Source: Salinibacterium sp.
GTDB taxonomy: Bacteria > Actinomycetota > Actinomycetes > Actinomycetales > Microbacteriaceae
Assembly: GCA_004297555.1 (NCBI GenBank)
Contig: SCSV01000393.1
Location: 1 to 11,807, forward strand
Length of the DNA stretch: 11,807 nt
Reading direction: 5' to 3'
Shown here: positions 1-5,952 of the stretch, piece by piece
How the letters are laid out: every line of letters starts with the position of its first letter
Numbering within the stretch: the stretch's first letter is position 1
Notes under the pieces: generated by a model
The model's database searches: none
Told to the model about the DNA's origin: nothing
The model's input: the letters and a program-made list of their open reading frames with translations, nothing else
Translations under genes and position numbers: made by a program

Positions 1-2
1 CT

Positions 3-446
3 CTGCCCTCAAATGCGAGCTTGTTGTTTTCCGCGCAATGTAGCGTCGGCTCGCACACCATCACCCTGGTTGGAGTGGTGCTGGGCGGTCCCAACCACCC
101 GACGGTCGACGGCAAGGTGCGCTCGCTTATCGCGCAGGCCACGGCCGGTTTCCACGAGCTAGCTCTAGCCAAGGCGGGTGAGTCCTTCGCGAGCTATTCC
201 ACGCCGTGGGGCGACAAGTCCGCGGCAGTTGCCGCTCGGGACGTCTCTGCCGTCGTCTGGGGGTCGACCCCCATCTCGCTCACCGTGCGTGCGAAGGCCA
301 TGCCCCTCGCATCCGCAGGCACCGCTGCGGGACAGGCTGAATTCCGCATCGGCGGCCAAAGGGTGCGGGTGCCGCTCCAACTCTCCGAGTCAATCGACGA
401 TCCCGGCCCGTGGTGGCGGCTGACGAATCCCGGCGAACTGTTCTAG
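3..446 (+). CDS. D-alanyl-D-alanine carboxypeptidase (peptidase S11), 3' part only
   Basis: This is the C-terminal 147 residues of a reading frame already open at the left edge, so the start lies outside the window; the TTG at 21 is internal and not a credible start. The opening residues (ASLLFSAQ, then TLVGVVLGGPNHPTVDGKVRSL) match the segment that follows the KTG box in low-molecular-weight penicillin-binding proteins of the DacA type. These enzymes trim the terminal D-Ala from peptidoglycan pentapeptides outside the membrane. The rest resembles the beta-rich C-terminal domain of actinobacterial members, ending in DDPGPWWRLTNPGELF. The catalytic SxxK, SxN and KTG motifs would all lie upstream and cannot be checked. 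The family call is by recall of conserved segments and is fairly secure; whether the intact protein is active cannot be judged here. Confidence 0.72.
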   Translation: MPSNASLLFSAQCSVGSHTITLVGVVLGGPNHPTVDGKVRSLIAQATAGFHELALAKAGESFASYSTPWGDKSAAVAARDVSAVVWGSTPISLTVRAKAMPLASAGTAAGQAEFRIGGQRVRVPLQLSESIDDPGPWWRLTNPGELF

Positions 447-519
447 AGCGGTATATTCCTCAGACTGAATGCAATGCGGCCCGCTCGCGGATTGCCATTC
501 CATTCCCAGTAATCGCCGG

Positions 520-525
520 TAGACT
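520..525 (+). promoter_or_regulatory. Candidate -10 box (TAGACT) for the desaturase
   Basis: TAGACT fits the TAnnnT pattern common in high-GC actinomycetes and lies about 70 bp before the desaturase start. A TTCCAT at 498-503 with a 16-bp spacer is only a weak -35, and TTGCCA at 492-497 is too far away. A small hairpin (TGCCC, 4-nt loop, GGGCA, 528-541) would fall in the leader. The call is tentative. Confidence 0.3.
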
Positions 526-592
526 CATGCCCATCTGGGCAACTGCCCGCACGGTCGGTGACTGCGAAGTCATTTCTAGGTCTTGAGGTCAT

Positions 593-1708
593 GTGACTAG
601 CTCGATCGCCGAACCCGCATCGAGTCAAGCCGGGCCCATCATCAAGACTGGTCAGCGCGGTTTGCCCCATCCGATGAGCGAGTTCTCGGCTCTGCTCAAC
701 ACGGTTCGGGATGCCGGACTCCTGCACCGCCGCAAGCGCTTCTACTTCCTGACCTTCGGCGTGATCACTCTCGCGATGGTCGGCGCCTGGTTCGGCTTCG
801 CTCTGCTGCACGAGACCTGGTACACGCTGCTCATCGCAGCAGCGATGGGCATCCTGTTCACGCAATATGCGTTCATCACCCACGAGCTCGCCCACCGTCA
901 AGTCTTCGCCTCCGGAAAGCTCAACGAGTTCTCTGGTCGAGTGCTCGCCGACCTGGTCGTCGGCATCAGCTACTCGTGGTGGATGAACAAGCACTCGCGC
1001 CACCACGCGAACCCGAACACGGTCGACAAAGACCCCGACATCGAGCCCGACTTCATCGTCTTCCAACAGGAGCACGCGCGCGAGCTCACGGGCATCTCGC
1101 GGTTCATGGCCAAGCGGCAGGGTTGGCTGTTCTTCCCCGCGCTCCTGCTTGAGGGCTTCAACCTCCATGCGCACGCCTTCCGCACGGTATTCTCGCGAGG
1201 CAAGGTCGACAAGCGCGCGCTTGAGATCGTGCTGCTCGCCATCCGCAATATTGGCTATGTTGCCGTCATCTTCACCTTCCTCCCGCTCGGTATGGCGTTC
1301 GCCTTCCTCGGTGTGCAACTTGCCATCTTCGGTCTTTACATGGGCGCGTCCTTCGCCCCCAACCACAAGGGGATGCCCATCCTGCCGCGTGGCGCCAAGG
1401 TCGACTTCCTCCGCCGGCAGGTGCTCACGAGCCGCAACATCAAGAGCGGCACCTTCATGAACCACTTCATGGGCGGGCTCAACTACCAGATTGAGCACCA
1501 CCTCTTTCCGAGCATGCCGCGACCGCATTTGCGCCGTGCTGGCGAGATCGTGCGTGAGTACTGCATAAGCCGCGGCATTCTCTACACCGAAGTCGGACTG
1601 TTCACCTCGTACGGCATCGTGATCCGCCATCTCAACAAGGTCGGACTGGGTGCTGACGGCGACCCGTTTGACTGCCCGGCCGCGGGCCGCACCGGATACA
1701 CGGGCTAG
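593..1708 (+). CDS. Membrane fatty acid desaturase, tri-histidine-box type
   Basis: The protein has 371 residues and introduces a double bond into acyl chains of membrane lipids or acyl-CoA using a di-iron centre and O2. All three histidine boxes are present: HELAH (97-101), HSRHH (134-138) and QIEHH (299-303), plus an NH pair (257-258) in the usual extra position. Hydrophobic segments at about 52-72, 76-95, 176-190 and 218-250 give the expected membrane hairpins, with the histidines on the cytoplasmic side. Length is normal. The frame starts at GTG 593, 4 nt after a GAGG (585-588); an ATG at 674 (MSEFSALL) is a possible shorter start that leaves all motifs intact. Position of desaturation and acyl carrier (CoA, ACP or phospholipid) cannot be told from the motifs. 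The gene stands alone, with its own hairpin at 1713-1733. A role in membrane fluidity or cold adaptation is inference. Confidence 0.9.
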   Translation: MTSSIAEPASSQAGPIIKTGQRGLPHPMSEFSALLNTVRDAGLLHRRKRFYFLTFGVITLAMVGAWFGFALLHETWYTLLIAAAMGILFTQYAFITHELAHRQVFASGKLNEFSGRVLADLVVGISYSWWMNKHSRHHANPNTVDKDPDIEPDFIVFQQEHARELTGISRFMAKRQGWLFFPALLLEGFNLHAHAFRTVFSRGKVDKRALEIVLLAIRNIGYVAVIFTFLPLGMAFAFLGVQLAIFGLYMGASFAPNHKGMPILPRGAKVDFLRRQVLTSRNIKSGTFMNHFMGGLNYQIEHHLFPSMPRPHLRRAGEIVREYCISRGILYTEVGLFTSYGIVIRHLNKVGLGADGDPFDCPAAGRTGYTG

Positions 1709-1712
1709 ATCG

Positions 1713-1733
1713 CAGCGGCCTCGGCCGCTGTTT
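1713..1733 (+). terminator. Terminator hairpin after the desaturase
   Basis: CAGCGGCC and GGCCGCTG form a perfect inverted repeat around TC (effectively 7 bp with loop CTCG), followed by TTT. It begins 5 nt after the desaturase stop. The T-run is short but normal for high-GC genomes. Confidence 0.7.
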
Positions 1734-1780
1734 AGCCGCGATTCCGGCGGGGTCGAGCCTGTACCCCGAATTCACCGCCC

Positions 1781-1809
1781 TTGTCCCCTAATGGGGCGAG
1801 TGGGAGAAT
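1781..1809 (+). promoter_or_regulatory. Candidate promoter of the GlsB-type gene
   Basis: TTGTCC (1781-1786) and GAGAAT (1804-1809) are separated by 17 bp and each match four of six positions of the vegetative consensus. Transcription would start near 1816, giving a leader of about 48 nt that includes a small GACCC-A-GGGTC palindrome (1825-1835). It is weak by eye and unsupported by other evidence. Confidence 0.35.
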
Positions 1810-1863
1810 TGGAGGTGGCCCTGAGACCCAGGGTCGAGCAGGTGATCGACTGGGAGGTCGATG

Positions 1864-2130
1864 ATGGGAATCATTGCTTGGATCGTACTTGGCTTAATAG
1901 CGGGTGCTATCGCAAAGGCTGTTCTCCCTGGCAGGCAAGGCGGCGGCTTGTTCATGACTCTGCTGCTTGGCGTGGTTGGCGCGGTGGTCGGGGGATTCCT
2001 CGGCAGCGTGCTGTTCCATGTCGGGCTTCAGGGCTTCTTCAACATCACGACCTGGCTTCTCGCCATTGGCGGAGCGGTAGTCGTGTTGCTGTTGTACAGC
2101 GTCTTCGCTCGCGGAGCACGACGGGCCTAA
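1864..2130 (+). CDS. GlsB/YeaQ/YmgE family small membrane stress protein
   Basis: This 88-residue, very hydrophobic protein has the signature of the transglycosylase-associated (GlsB/YeaQ/YmgE) family: MGIIAWIVLGLIAGAIAK at the N-terminus, a glycine-rich second helix (LLLGVVGAVVGGFLG, about 33-47) and a third helix (about 61-80) before a basic tail (ARGARRA). Members are small inner-membrane proteins linked to general stress; their biochemical role is not known. Two adjacent ATG codons are possible, at 1861 and 1864. I chose 1864 because the GGGAGG at 1852-1857 then has a 6-nt spacing, against 3 for the first, and because family members start MGII. It is monocistronic, flanked by terminators on both sides. 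Confidence 0.88.
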   Translation: MGIIAWIVLGLIAGAIAKAVLPGRQGGGLFMTLLLGVVGAVVGGFLGSVLFHVGLQGFFNITTWLLAIGGAVVVLLLYSVFARGARRA

Positions 2131-2143
2131 CCGGGCCCTCGGC

Positions 2144-2174
2144 AGGGCGATGTGCTTCGGCACGTCGCCCTTTT
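2144..2174 (+). terminator. Strong rho-independent terminator with UUCG loop
   Basis: A 12-bp stem (2144-2155 with 2160-2171, one G-U wobble) closes on C(UUCG)G, the most stable tetraloop class, and is followed by a short T-run (2172-2174). It lies 13 nt after the GlsB-type gene and separates it from dinB. Confidence 0.88.
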
Positions 2175-2217
2175 GGCGTCTTAAGGCACAGTGCAGGCAG
2201 CGGTCGGTCGTCGCTGC

Positions 2218-2221
2218 GAGG
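2218..2221 (+). promoter_or_regulatory. Ribosome binding site deciding the dinB start
   Basis: GAGG lies 8 nt before ATG 2230 and favours this start over the longer frame beginning at GTG 2191, which has no such motif. Confidence 0.6.
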
Positions 2222-2229
2222 ATTGGGGC

Positions 2230-3477
2230 ATGGGCAAGCAAGACGGGCGCGACCGCCAGGTCACGACTGAAGGGATCGACGACAGTTCCGCGACGATCCT
2301 GCACGTCGATATGGACGCCTTCTTCGCCTCGGTGGAACTGCTCGACCACCTCGAATTGCGCGGTGCGCCTGTGATCGTCGGACACCGGTCATCCCGATCC
2401 GTTGTTACCGCGGCAACCTATGAAGCGAGGGCTTTCGGCGTCAACTCGGCAATGCCGATGTCAATCGCCTTGCGGCGCTGCCCGCAGGCCGTCGTGCTCG
2501 AGCCGCACTTCGAACGTTACGTGCACTTCTCCCGACAGGTGATGGCTATTTGTGACCAGCTGACCCCGCTCGTCGAGCGCGTGGGCATCGATGAGGCTTT
2601 CCTCGACGTCGCGGGTGCCCGGAAGGTGTTGGGATCGCCGATGACGATTGCGACACTTCTGCGCTCGCGCGTTCGCGAGGAGACCGGGTTGACCTGCTCT
2701 GTAGGCGCCGCTTCGACAAAGTTCGTCGCCAAGCTCGCCTCCGGCAGGTCCAAGCCAGACGGGATGCTCGTTGTGCCCGCTGCCGATACGATCGCCTTCC
2801 TGCACCCGCTGCCGATCTCGGCGCTGTGGGGCGTGGGCGGCAAGACCGAGGAGGTACTGAGGGCCCGGGGCATCGATACGGTGGGTGCTCTGGCGCAGAC
2901 CCCGCTTGAGCAACTCATCCTCGTGCTCGGCGAGAGCATGGGTCGGCGGCTGCACGAGTTGGCCTGGGGGAGGGATGACCGCACCGTGCAAGCACGGGCC
3001 GAGGAGAAGAGTGTCGGGCACGAGTTGACGTTCGAAACCGACGTCAGTGACTCGGTAGTCATCCGACGCGAGCTGCTGCGCCTCTCCAATCGCGTGGCGG
3101 TGCGCCTGCGCGCTGGCGGCAACGTTGCGCGCACCGTCGTGCTCAAGCTGCGGTTCGCCGACTTCAGCACAATCACCAGATCCCGCACGCTCAAGGAGCC
3201 GACCGATCTCGGCCGCACGATCTATGACGAGGTCACCGCGATCTACGCCGGGCTCGGTCGACCCGATGCGAGCATCCGCCTGGTCGGCGTTCGCACCGAA
3301 CAACTGCTGCCGACGTCGAGTTCGCGAATGGGTCTGTGGGACGACTCTGGCGGCTGGCGCGAGGCCGAAGGAGTGATGGATGCCGCGAGCCTGCGTTTCG
3401 GCCAGGGCTCCGTTACCCCGGCTCGACTGATCGGGTATGCCGAGCGCGATCGTCCACGGCTCGGGCAGCGCGATTAG
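2230..3477 (+). CDS. dinB: DNA polymerase IV (Y-family translesion polymerase)
   Basis: The 415-residue protein copies past damaged bases and extends mismatched ends with low fidelity. The palm carries HVDMDAFFASVE (25-36; metal ligand D27, tandem Phe at the steric-gate region) and VGIDEAFLD (118-126; catalytic D121 and E122), so the active site is intact. TSRM-type residues are replaced by SVGAASTKFVAKLAS, the usual finger region; helix-hairpin-helix sequence follows (ALWGVGGKTEEVLRARGI). Near the C-terminus, RMGLWDD resembles a sliding-clamp motif. The frame is open back to a GTG at 2191, but ATG 2230 is chosen because GAGG at 2218-2221 sits 8 nt before it. No LexA box or convincing promoter is visible between the preceding terminator (ends 2174) and the start. 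The stop overlaps that of the opposite-strand gene by 4 nt, leaving no room for a terminator between them. Confidence 0.95.
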   Translation: MGKQDGRDRQVTTEGIDDSSATILHVDMDAFFASVELLDHLELRGAPVIVGHRSSRSVVTAATYEARAFGVNSAMPMSIALRRCPQAVVLEPHFERYVHFSRQVMAICDQLTPLVERVGIDEAFLDVAGARKVLGSPMTIATLLRSRVREETGLTCSVGAASTKFVAKLASGRSKPDGMLVVPAADTIAFLHPLPISALWGVGGKTEEVLRARGIDTVGALAQTPLEQLILVLGESMGRRLHELAWGRDDRTVQARAEEKSVGHELTFETDVSDSVVIRRELLRLSNRVAVRLRAGGNVARTVVLKLRFADFSTITRSRTLKEPTDLGRTIYDEVTAIYAGLGRPDASIRLVGVRTEQLLPTSSSRMGLWDDSGGWREAEGVMDAASLRFGQGSVTPARLIGYAERDRPRLGQRD

Positions 3478-3713
3478 CGACGCGCCGCGCGGAGCTTGCC
3501 GTAAAGGCGCATGAGCTGCGGCACGACAAAGTACACGGCGAGGGGAACCACCACGGCAGTGAGCACAAAGGCCCGCAAGACCGGACTCCAGCCGGTCGAG
3601 AATGGCGCGATCACATAGAGCCCGATGGTGACTAGAGGGAAGATCGCCATCCAGGTAATGACGGCGCGCACATGCACGGAGGGAGGAGCCATCGCGGGGT
3701 CGGGTTCGGTCAT
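3474..3713 (-). CDS. Small membrane protein resembling the membrane tail of ABM-superfamily (COG3224-like) proteins
   Basis: A 79-residue protein of unknown function. The first 16 residues are polar and proline-rich; two hydrophobic helices follow (about 17-38, AVITWMAIFPLVTIGLYVIAPF, and about 47-66, ending VVPLAVYFVVP) and a basic tail (RLYGKLRAARR) closes it. The pattern TW-AI-PLV, then LR-LVLTAVVVPL-VY-V-P-L-RL resembles, from memory, the membrane tail of antibiotic-biosynthesis-monooxygenase (ABM) superfamily proteins, here without the ABM domain. The frame could extend upstream to 3803, but ATG 3713 is chosen because the extension would run through the divergent helicase start. No Shine-Dalgarno is seen; a TACCGT at -12 to -7 suggests a leaderless transcript. 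It converges on dinB with overlapping stops and is divergent from the helicase. Confidence 0.7.
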   Translation of the reverse strand: MTEPDPAMAPPSVHVRAVITWMAIFPLVTIGLYVIAPFSTGWSPVLRAFVLTAVVVPLAVYFVVPQLMRLYGKLRAARR

Positions 3714-3719
3714 TGGATG

Positions 3720-3729
3720 ACGGTACCAT
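3720..3729. promoter_or_regulatory. Overlapping divergent -10 candidates for 3713(-) and 3738(+)
   Basis: On the plus strand TACCAT (3724-3729) ends 8 nt before GTG 3738; on the minus strand TACCGT (complement of 3720-3725) lies at -12 to -7 of ATG 3713. The two share the GGTACC palindrome (3722-3727). Both fit TAnnnT and would give transcripts starting at or next to the start codon. No good -35 is visible on either strand. Confidence 0.3.
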
Positions 3730-3737
3730 TTCGTCAA

Positions 3738-5525
3738 GTGACTACTCCAGGCCCCGGGCGCGGCTTCGCTGCTCCGCAACTCGGCACCTTCGCCGCCGAG
3801 CACCTGTCACCGGCCTACCCGGAGCGAGCCGCTCGCGGAACCGCCGACAAGTTGCGCGCCTGGCAAGCCGAGGCACTCGATGCGTATTTCGGGCGTGAGC
3901 CCCGAGACTTTCTCGCCGCGGCCACTCCCGGTGCCGGTAAGACCACGTTCGCGCTCAGGCTCGCGGTCGAGCTGATCGCTCGCCGCACGATCGACCGCGT
4001 GACGGTCGTCGCCCCGACCGACCACCTCAAGCGACAGTGGGCGGATGCCGCGCACCGCGTCGGGCTGCGACTCAACCCGGCGTTCTCCAACGGAGACGGC
4101 TTTGGCGGGCGCCGCTTCCACGGACTCGCCGTCACCTATGCCCAGGTCGCAATGCGCGCGAGCCTGCACCGCGAGATCACCGAGTCCGGCCGCACCCTCG
4201 TGATTCTCGACGAGGTGCACCACGGCGGCGACGCGCTCAGCTGGGGCGACGCCATTCGGGAGGCCTTCGAGCCCGCGACCCGCCGGCTCTCGCTCACCGG
4301 CACCCCGTTCCGCAGCGACACCGCGCCGATCCCGTTCGTCAGCTACCTCGCCGACGAGCGCGGCATCCGCACCTCGCTCACCGACTACTCCTACGGCTAT
4401 GGCCGCGCCCTCGCCGACGGCGTCGTGCGGCCGGTGATCTTCATGGCCTACGCCGGCAAGATGCGCTGGCGCACCCGCATGGGCGACGAGATGGAGGCCC
4501 GGCTCGGCGAGGCCGACACACAAGACGTCACCGCGCAAGCCTGGCGCACCGCACTCGATGCCGAAGGCGAATGGATGCCCGCTGTGCTACGCGCGGCCGA
4601 CCGCCGTCTGGGCGAGGTGCGGCACTCGATACCGGATGCCGCCGGTCTCGTGATCGCCACCGATCAGCAGGCGGCCCGCGCTTACGCCGCGCTGCTTGCG
4701 GAGATCACGGGGGAGAAGCCGACGGTCGTGCTGTCGGACGAACGGGCATCCTCGACTCGCATCGAAGCGTTCACGAATGGCGACTCGCGGTGGATGGTCG
4801 CCGTGCGCATGGTGTCCGAGGGCGTGGATGTGCCGCGACTCGCGGTGGGCGTCTATGCGACGTCAGCGGCGACCCCGCTCTACTTCGCGCAAGCGGTCGG
4901 CCGGTTCGTACGTGCCCGCCGGCGCGGGGAGACGGCATCCATCTTCCTGCCGAGCGTGCCCTCGCTGCTGTCGCTCGCCACCCAACTCGAGCTCGAACGC
5001 GACCACGCGCTCGACCGGGAGCGCGAGGACGAGTTGCTCGACGATGAACTGCTCGAGCGCGAGAATCGCGAGGTCGCGACCGCTGACGAGCTGACTGCCG
5101 AGTTCGTATGGCAGGCGATCGAGTCGGATGCCAACTTCGACCGCGTGCTCTTCGACGGTGACGAGTTCGGTTCTGCCGCCCTGCCGGGCAGCGCCGAGGA
5201 GCTCGACTTCATCGGCATCCCGGGAATCCTCGACGCCGACCAAGTGCGCGAGCTGCTACGCCAGCGGCAGGCGCGCCAGGGGCGGCGGCGCAGGGCGAGC
5301 CCGGCCTCGGCGCCGGCAGCGAGCATCCCGATGTATCGAAACCTACGCGAGCAGCGCAGCCTGTTGAACTCGCTCGTCGGGATGCGCGCGAAACTCTCGG
5401 GTGAGCCGCACGCGCTCATCCATGCTGAGTTGCGGCGCGTCTGCGGCGGGCCGCCGGTTGCGCAAGCCACGGTCACGCAGTTGCAGGCGCGCATTGATCA
5501 CGTGCGGAAGGCCATGCGCGGCTGA
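3738..5525 (+). CDS. Superfamily 2 DEAD/DEAH-box helicase with ResIII-type core
   Basis: The 595-residue protein has a complete SF2 core. A Q-like motif RAWQ (40-43) precedes Walker A ATPGAGKTT (62-70); motif Ia is VVAPTDHLKRQW; Walker B is DEVH (158-161); motif III-like SLTGTPFRS follows at 185-192. The second RecA fold has VRMVSEGVDVPRL (356-368) and arginine-finger motif VI QAVGRFVRARR (385-395). It should be an ATP-driven DNA or RNA translocase or helicase. A charged, probably coiled segment (about 418-456) and an Arg/Ala linker (510-528) lead to a distinct C-terminal module (about 531-595) I cannot name. The start is uncertain: GTG 3738 is preferred because a TACCAT lies just before it, while ATG 3717 would leave only 3 bp to the divergent gene. 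No restriction or methylase partner lies beside it, so a restriction role is not supported. Confidence 0.85.
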   Translation: MTTPGPGRGFAAPQLGTFAAEHLSPAYPERAARGTADKLRAWQAEALDAYFGREPRDFLAAATPGAGKTTFALRLAVELIARRTIDRVTVVAPTDHLKRQWADAAHRVGLRLNPAFSNGDGFGGRRFHGLAVTYAQVAMRASLHREITESGRTLVILDEVHHGGDALSWGDAIREAFEPATRRLSLTGTPFRSDTAPIPFVSYLADERGIRTSLTDYSYGYGRALADGVVRPVIFMAYAGKMRWRTRMGDEMEARLGEADTQDVTAQAWRTALDAEGEWMPAVLRAADRRLGEVRHSIPDAAGLVIATDQQAARAYAALLAEITGEKPTVVLSDERASSTRIEAFTNGDSRWMVAVRMVSEGVDVPRLAVGVYATSAATPLYFAQAVGRFVRARRRGETASIFLPSVPSLLSLATQLELERDHALDREREDELLDDELLERENREVATADELTAEFVWQAIESDANFDRVLFDGDEFGSAALPGSAEELDFIGIPGILDADQVRELLRQRQARQGRRRRASPASAPAASIPMYRNLREQRSLLNSLVGMRAKLSGEPHALIHAELRRVCGGPPVAQATVTQLQARIDHVRKAMRG

Positions 5526-5553
5526 CTTGCTCGTGACGAATAGCTGCACAAAG

Positions 5554-5586
5554 AGAATCGCCCCGGCATTGAGCCGGGGCGATTCT
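5554..5586. terminator. Perfect 14-bp bidirectional terminator stem
   Basis: AGAATCGCCCCGGC (5554-5567) and its exact complement (5573-5586) flank the loop ATTGA. It lies between the convergent helicase and cspA. Read on the minus strand it is followed by CTTTGTG, and on the plus strand by GTTACT, so it serves cspA better but can stop both. Confidence 0.85.
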
Positions 5587-5604
5587 GTTACTGAGCTATC
5601 AAGT

Positions 5605-5808
5605 TCAGAGGGGGCGGATGTTCTCCGCCTGGGGACCCTTCGGTCCCTGTGTGATGTCGAACTCGACCTTCTGGTTCTCATCGAGTGACTTGTAACCGCT
5701 CGTCGCGATTGCCGAGTAGTGGGCGAACACGTCAGGACTTCCGTCCTCAGGGGCGATGAAACCAAAGCCCTTTTCCGCGTTGAACCACTTGACGGTGCCT
5801 AATGCCAT
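5605..5808 (-). CDS. cspA: Cold-shock protein, CspA family
   Basis: This is a 67-residue single cold-shock domain, the full family length. It binds single-stranded RNA and DNA and loosens mRNA structure, mainly in the cold or under stress. The RNA-binding surface is intact: KWFNAEKGFGFI (7-18, containing RNP1) and VFAHY (27-31, RNP2, with Ala and Tyr where many homologues have Val and Phe, as in other actinobacterial copies by recall). The C-terminus GPKGPQAENIRPL is typical. AAGGAG (complement of 5815-5820) lies 6 nt before the ATG, so the start is secure. The leader holds a hairpin just before the ribosome site, and a promoter with an AT-rich tract lies further up. Terminator 5554-5586 follows. 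Cold induction is likely from the family but is not shown here. Confidence 0.96.
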   Translation of the reverse strand: MALGTVKWFNAEKGFGFIAPEDGSPDVFAHYSAIATSGYKSLDENQKVEFDITQGPKGPQAENIRPL

Positions 5809-5825
5809 TTAAAACTCCTTCTTCT

Positions 5826-5844
5826 GGCCCCGACAGTCGAGGCC
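5826..5844 (-). promoter_or_regulatory. Leader hairpin next to the cspA ribosome binding site
   Basis: In the cspA transcript GGCCUCGAC and GUCGGGGCC can pair (one G-U wobble), realistically a 7-bp stem with loop ACUGU. It ends 5 nt before AAGGAG (complement of 5815-5820). Such placement could influence ribosome access or mRNA stability; this is inference. Confidence 0.45.
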
Positions 5845-5883
5845 ACATCGACATGCAATGAGTACATGCCGAATACCGCCAAG

Positions 5884-5940
5884 GGTATATCAGGTGGTGC
5901 AGCCGGCGGCAGAAATTCTTGAAAAGGTTTTTATTGTTAA
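5884..5940 (-). promoter_or_regulatory. Candidate cspA promoter: extended -10 and UP-like AT tract
   Basis: On the minus strand TGATATACC (complement of 5884-5892) is an extended -10 (TGnTATAnn). No good -35 is present (TTCTGC at 19 bp). The AT-rich stretch 5920-5940 falls about 40-60 bp upstream of the predicted start, where an UP element would bind RNA polymerase alpha. Predicted leader length is about 70 nt. An inverted repeat ATACC-N6-GGTAT (5873-5888) overlaps the -10. Confidence 0.4.
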
Positions 5941-5952
5941 CGTGTTGGCAAT

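Noticed and set aside
435..443. GAACTGTTC near the end of the carboxypeptidase gene as an SOS half-site pair
   Set aside because: The GAAC and GTTC halves are separated by one base instead of four, and the site lies inside a coding region with no promoter.
443..1630. Minus-strand 395-codon open frame opposite the desaturase
   Set aside because: The product is an acidic, His/Arg-rich composition artefact with no domain; the plus strand carries all three histidine boxes.
1819..1835. GACCC-A-GGGTC and CCCTG/CAGGG repeats before the GlsB-type gene as an operator
   Set aside because: They are short, overlap each other, and such repeats are common by chance in GC-rich leaders; no regulator is suggested.
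1650..2270. Plus-strand 206-codon frame across the desaturase end and the GlsB-type gene
   Set aside because: It crosses two terminators and is out of frame with two convincing genes.
2461..3729. Minus-strand 422-codon open frame opposite dinB
   Set aside because: It has no recognisable motif and overlaps both dinB and the small membrane protein in another frame; it is a shadow of dinB codon structure.
3738..5525. Helicase as a restriction-modification or anti-phage system subunit
   Set aside because: No methylase, specificity subunit, nuclease domain or other defence partner is encoded next to it; neighbours are housekeeping genes.
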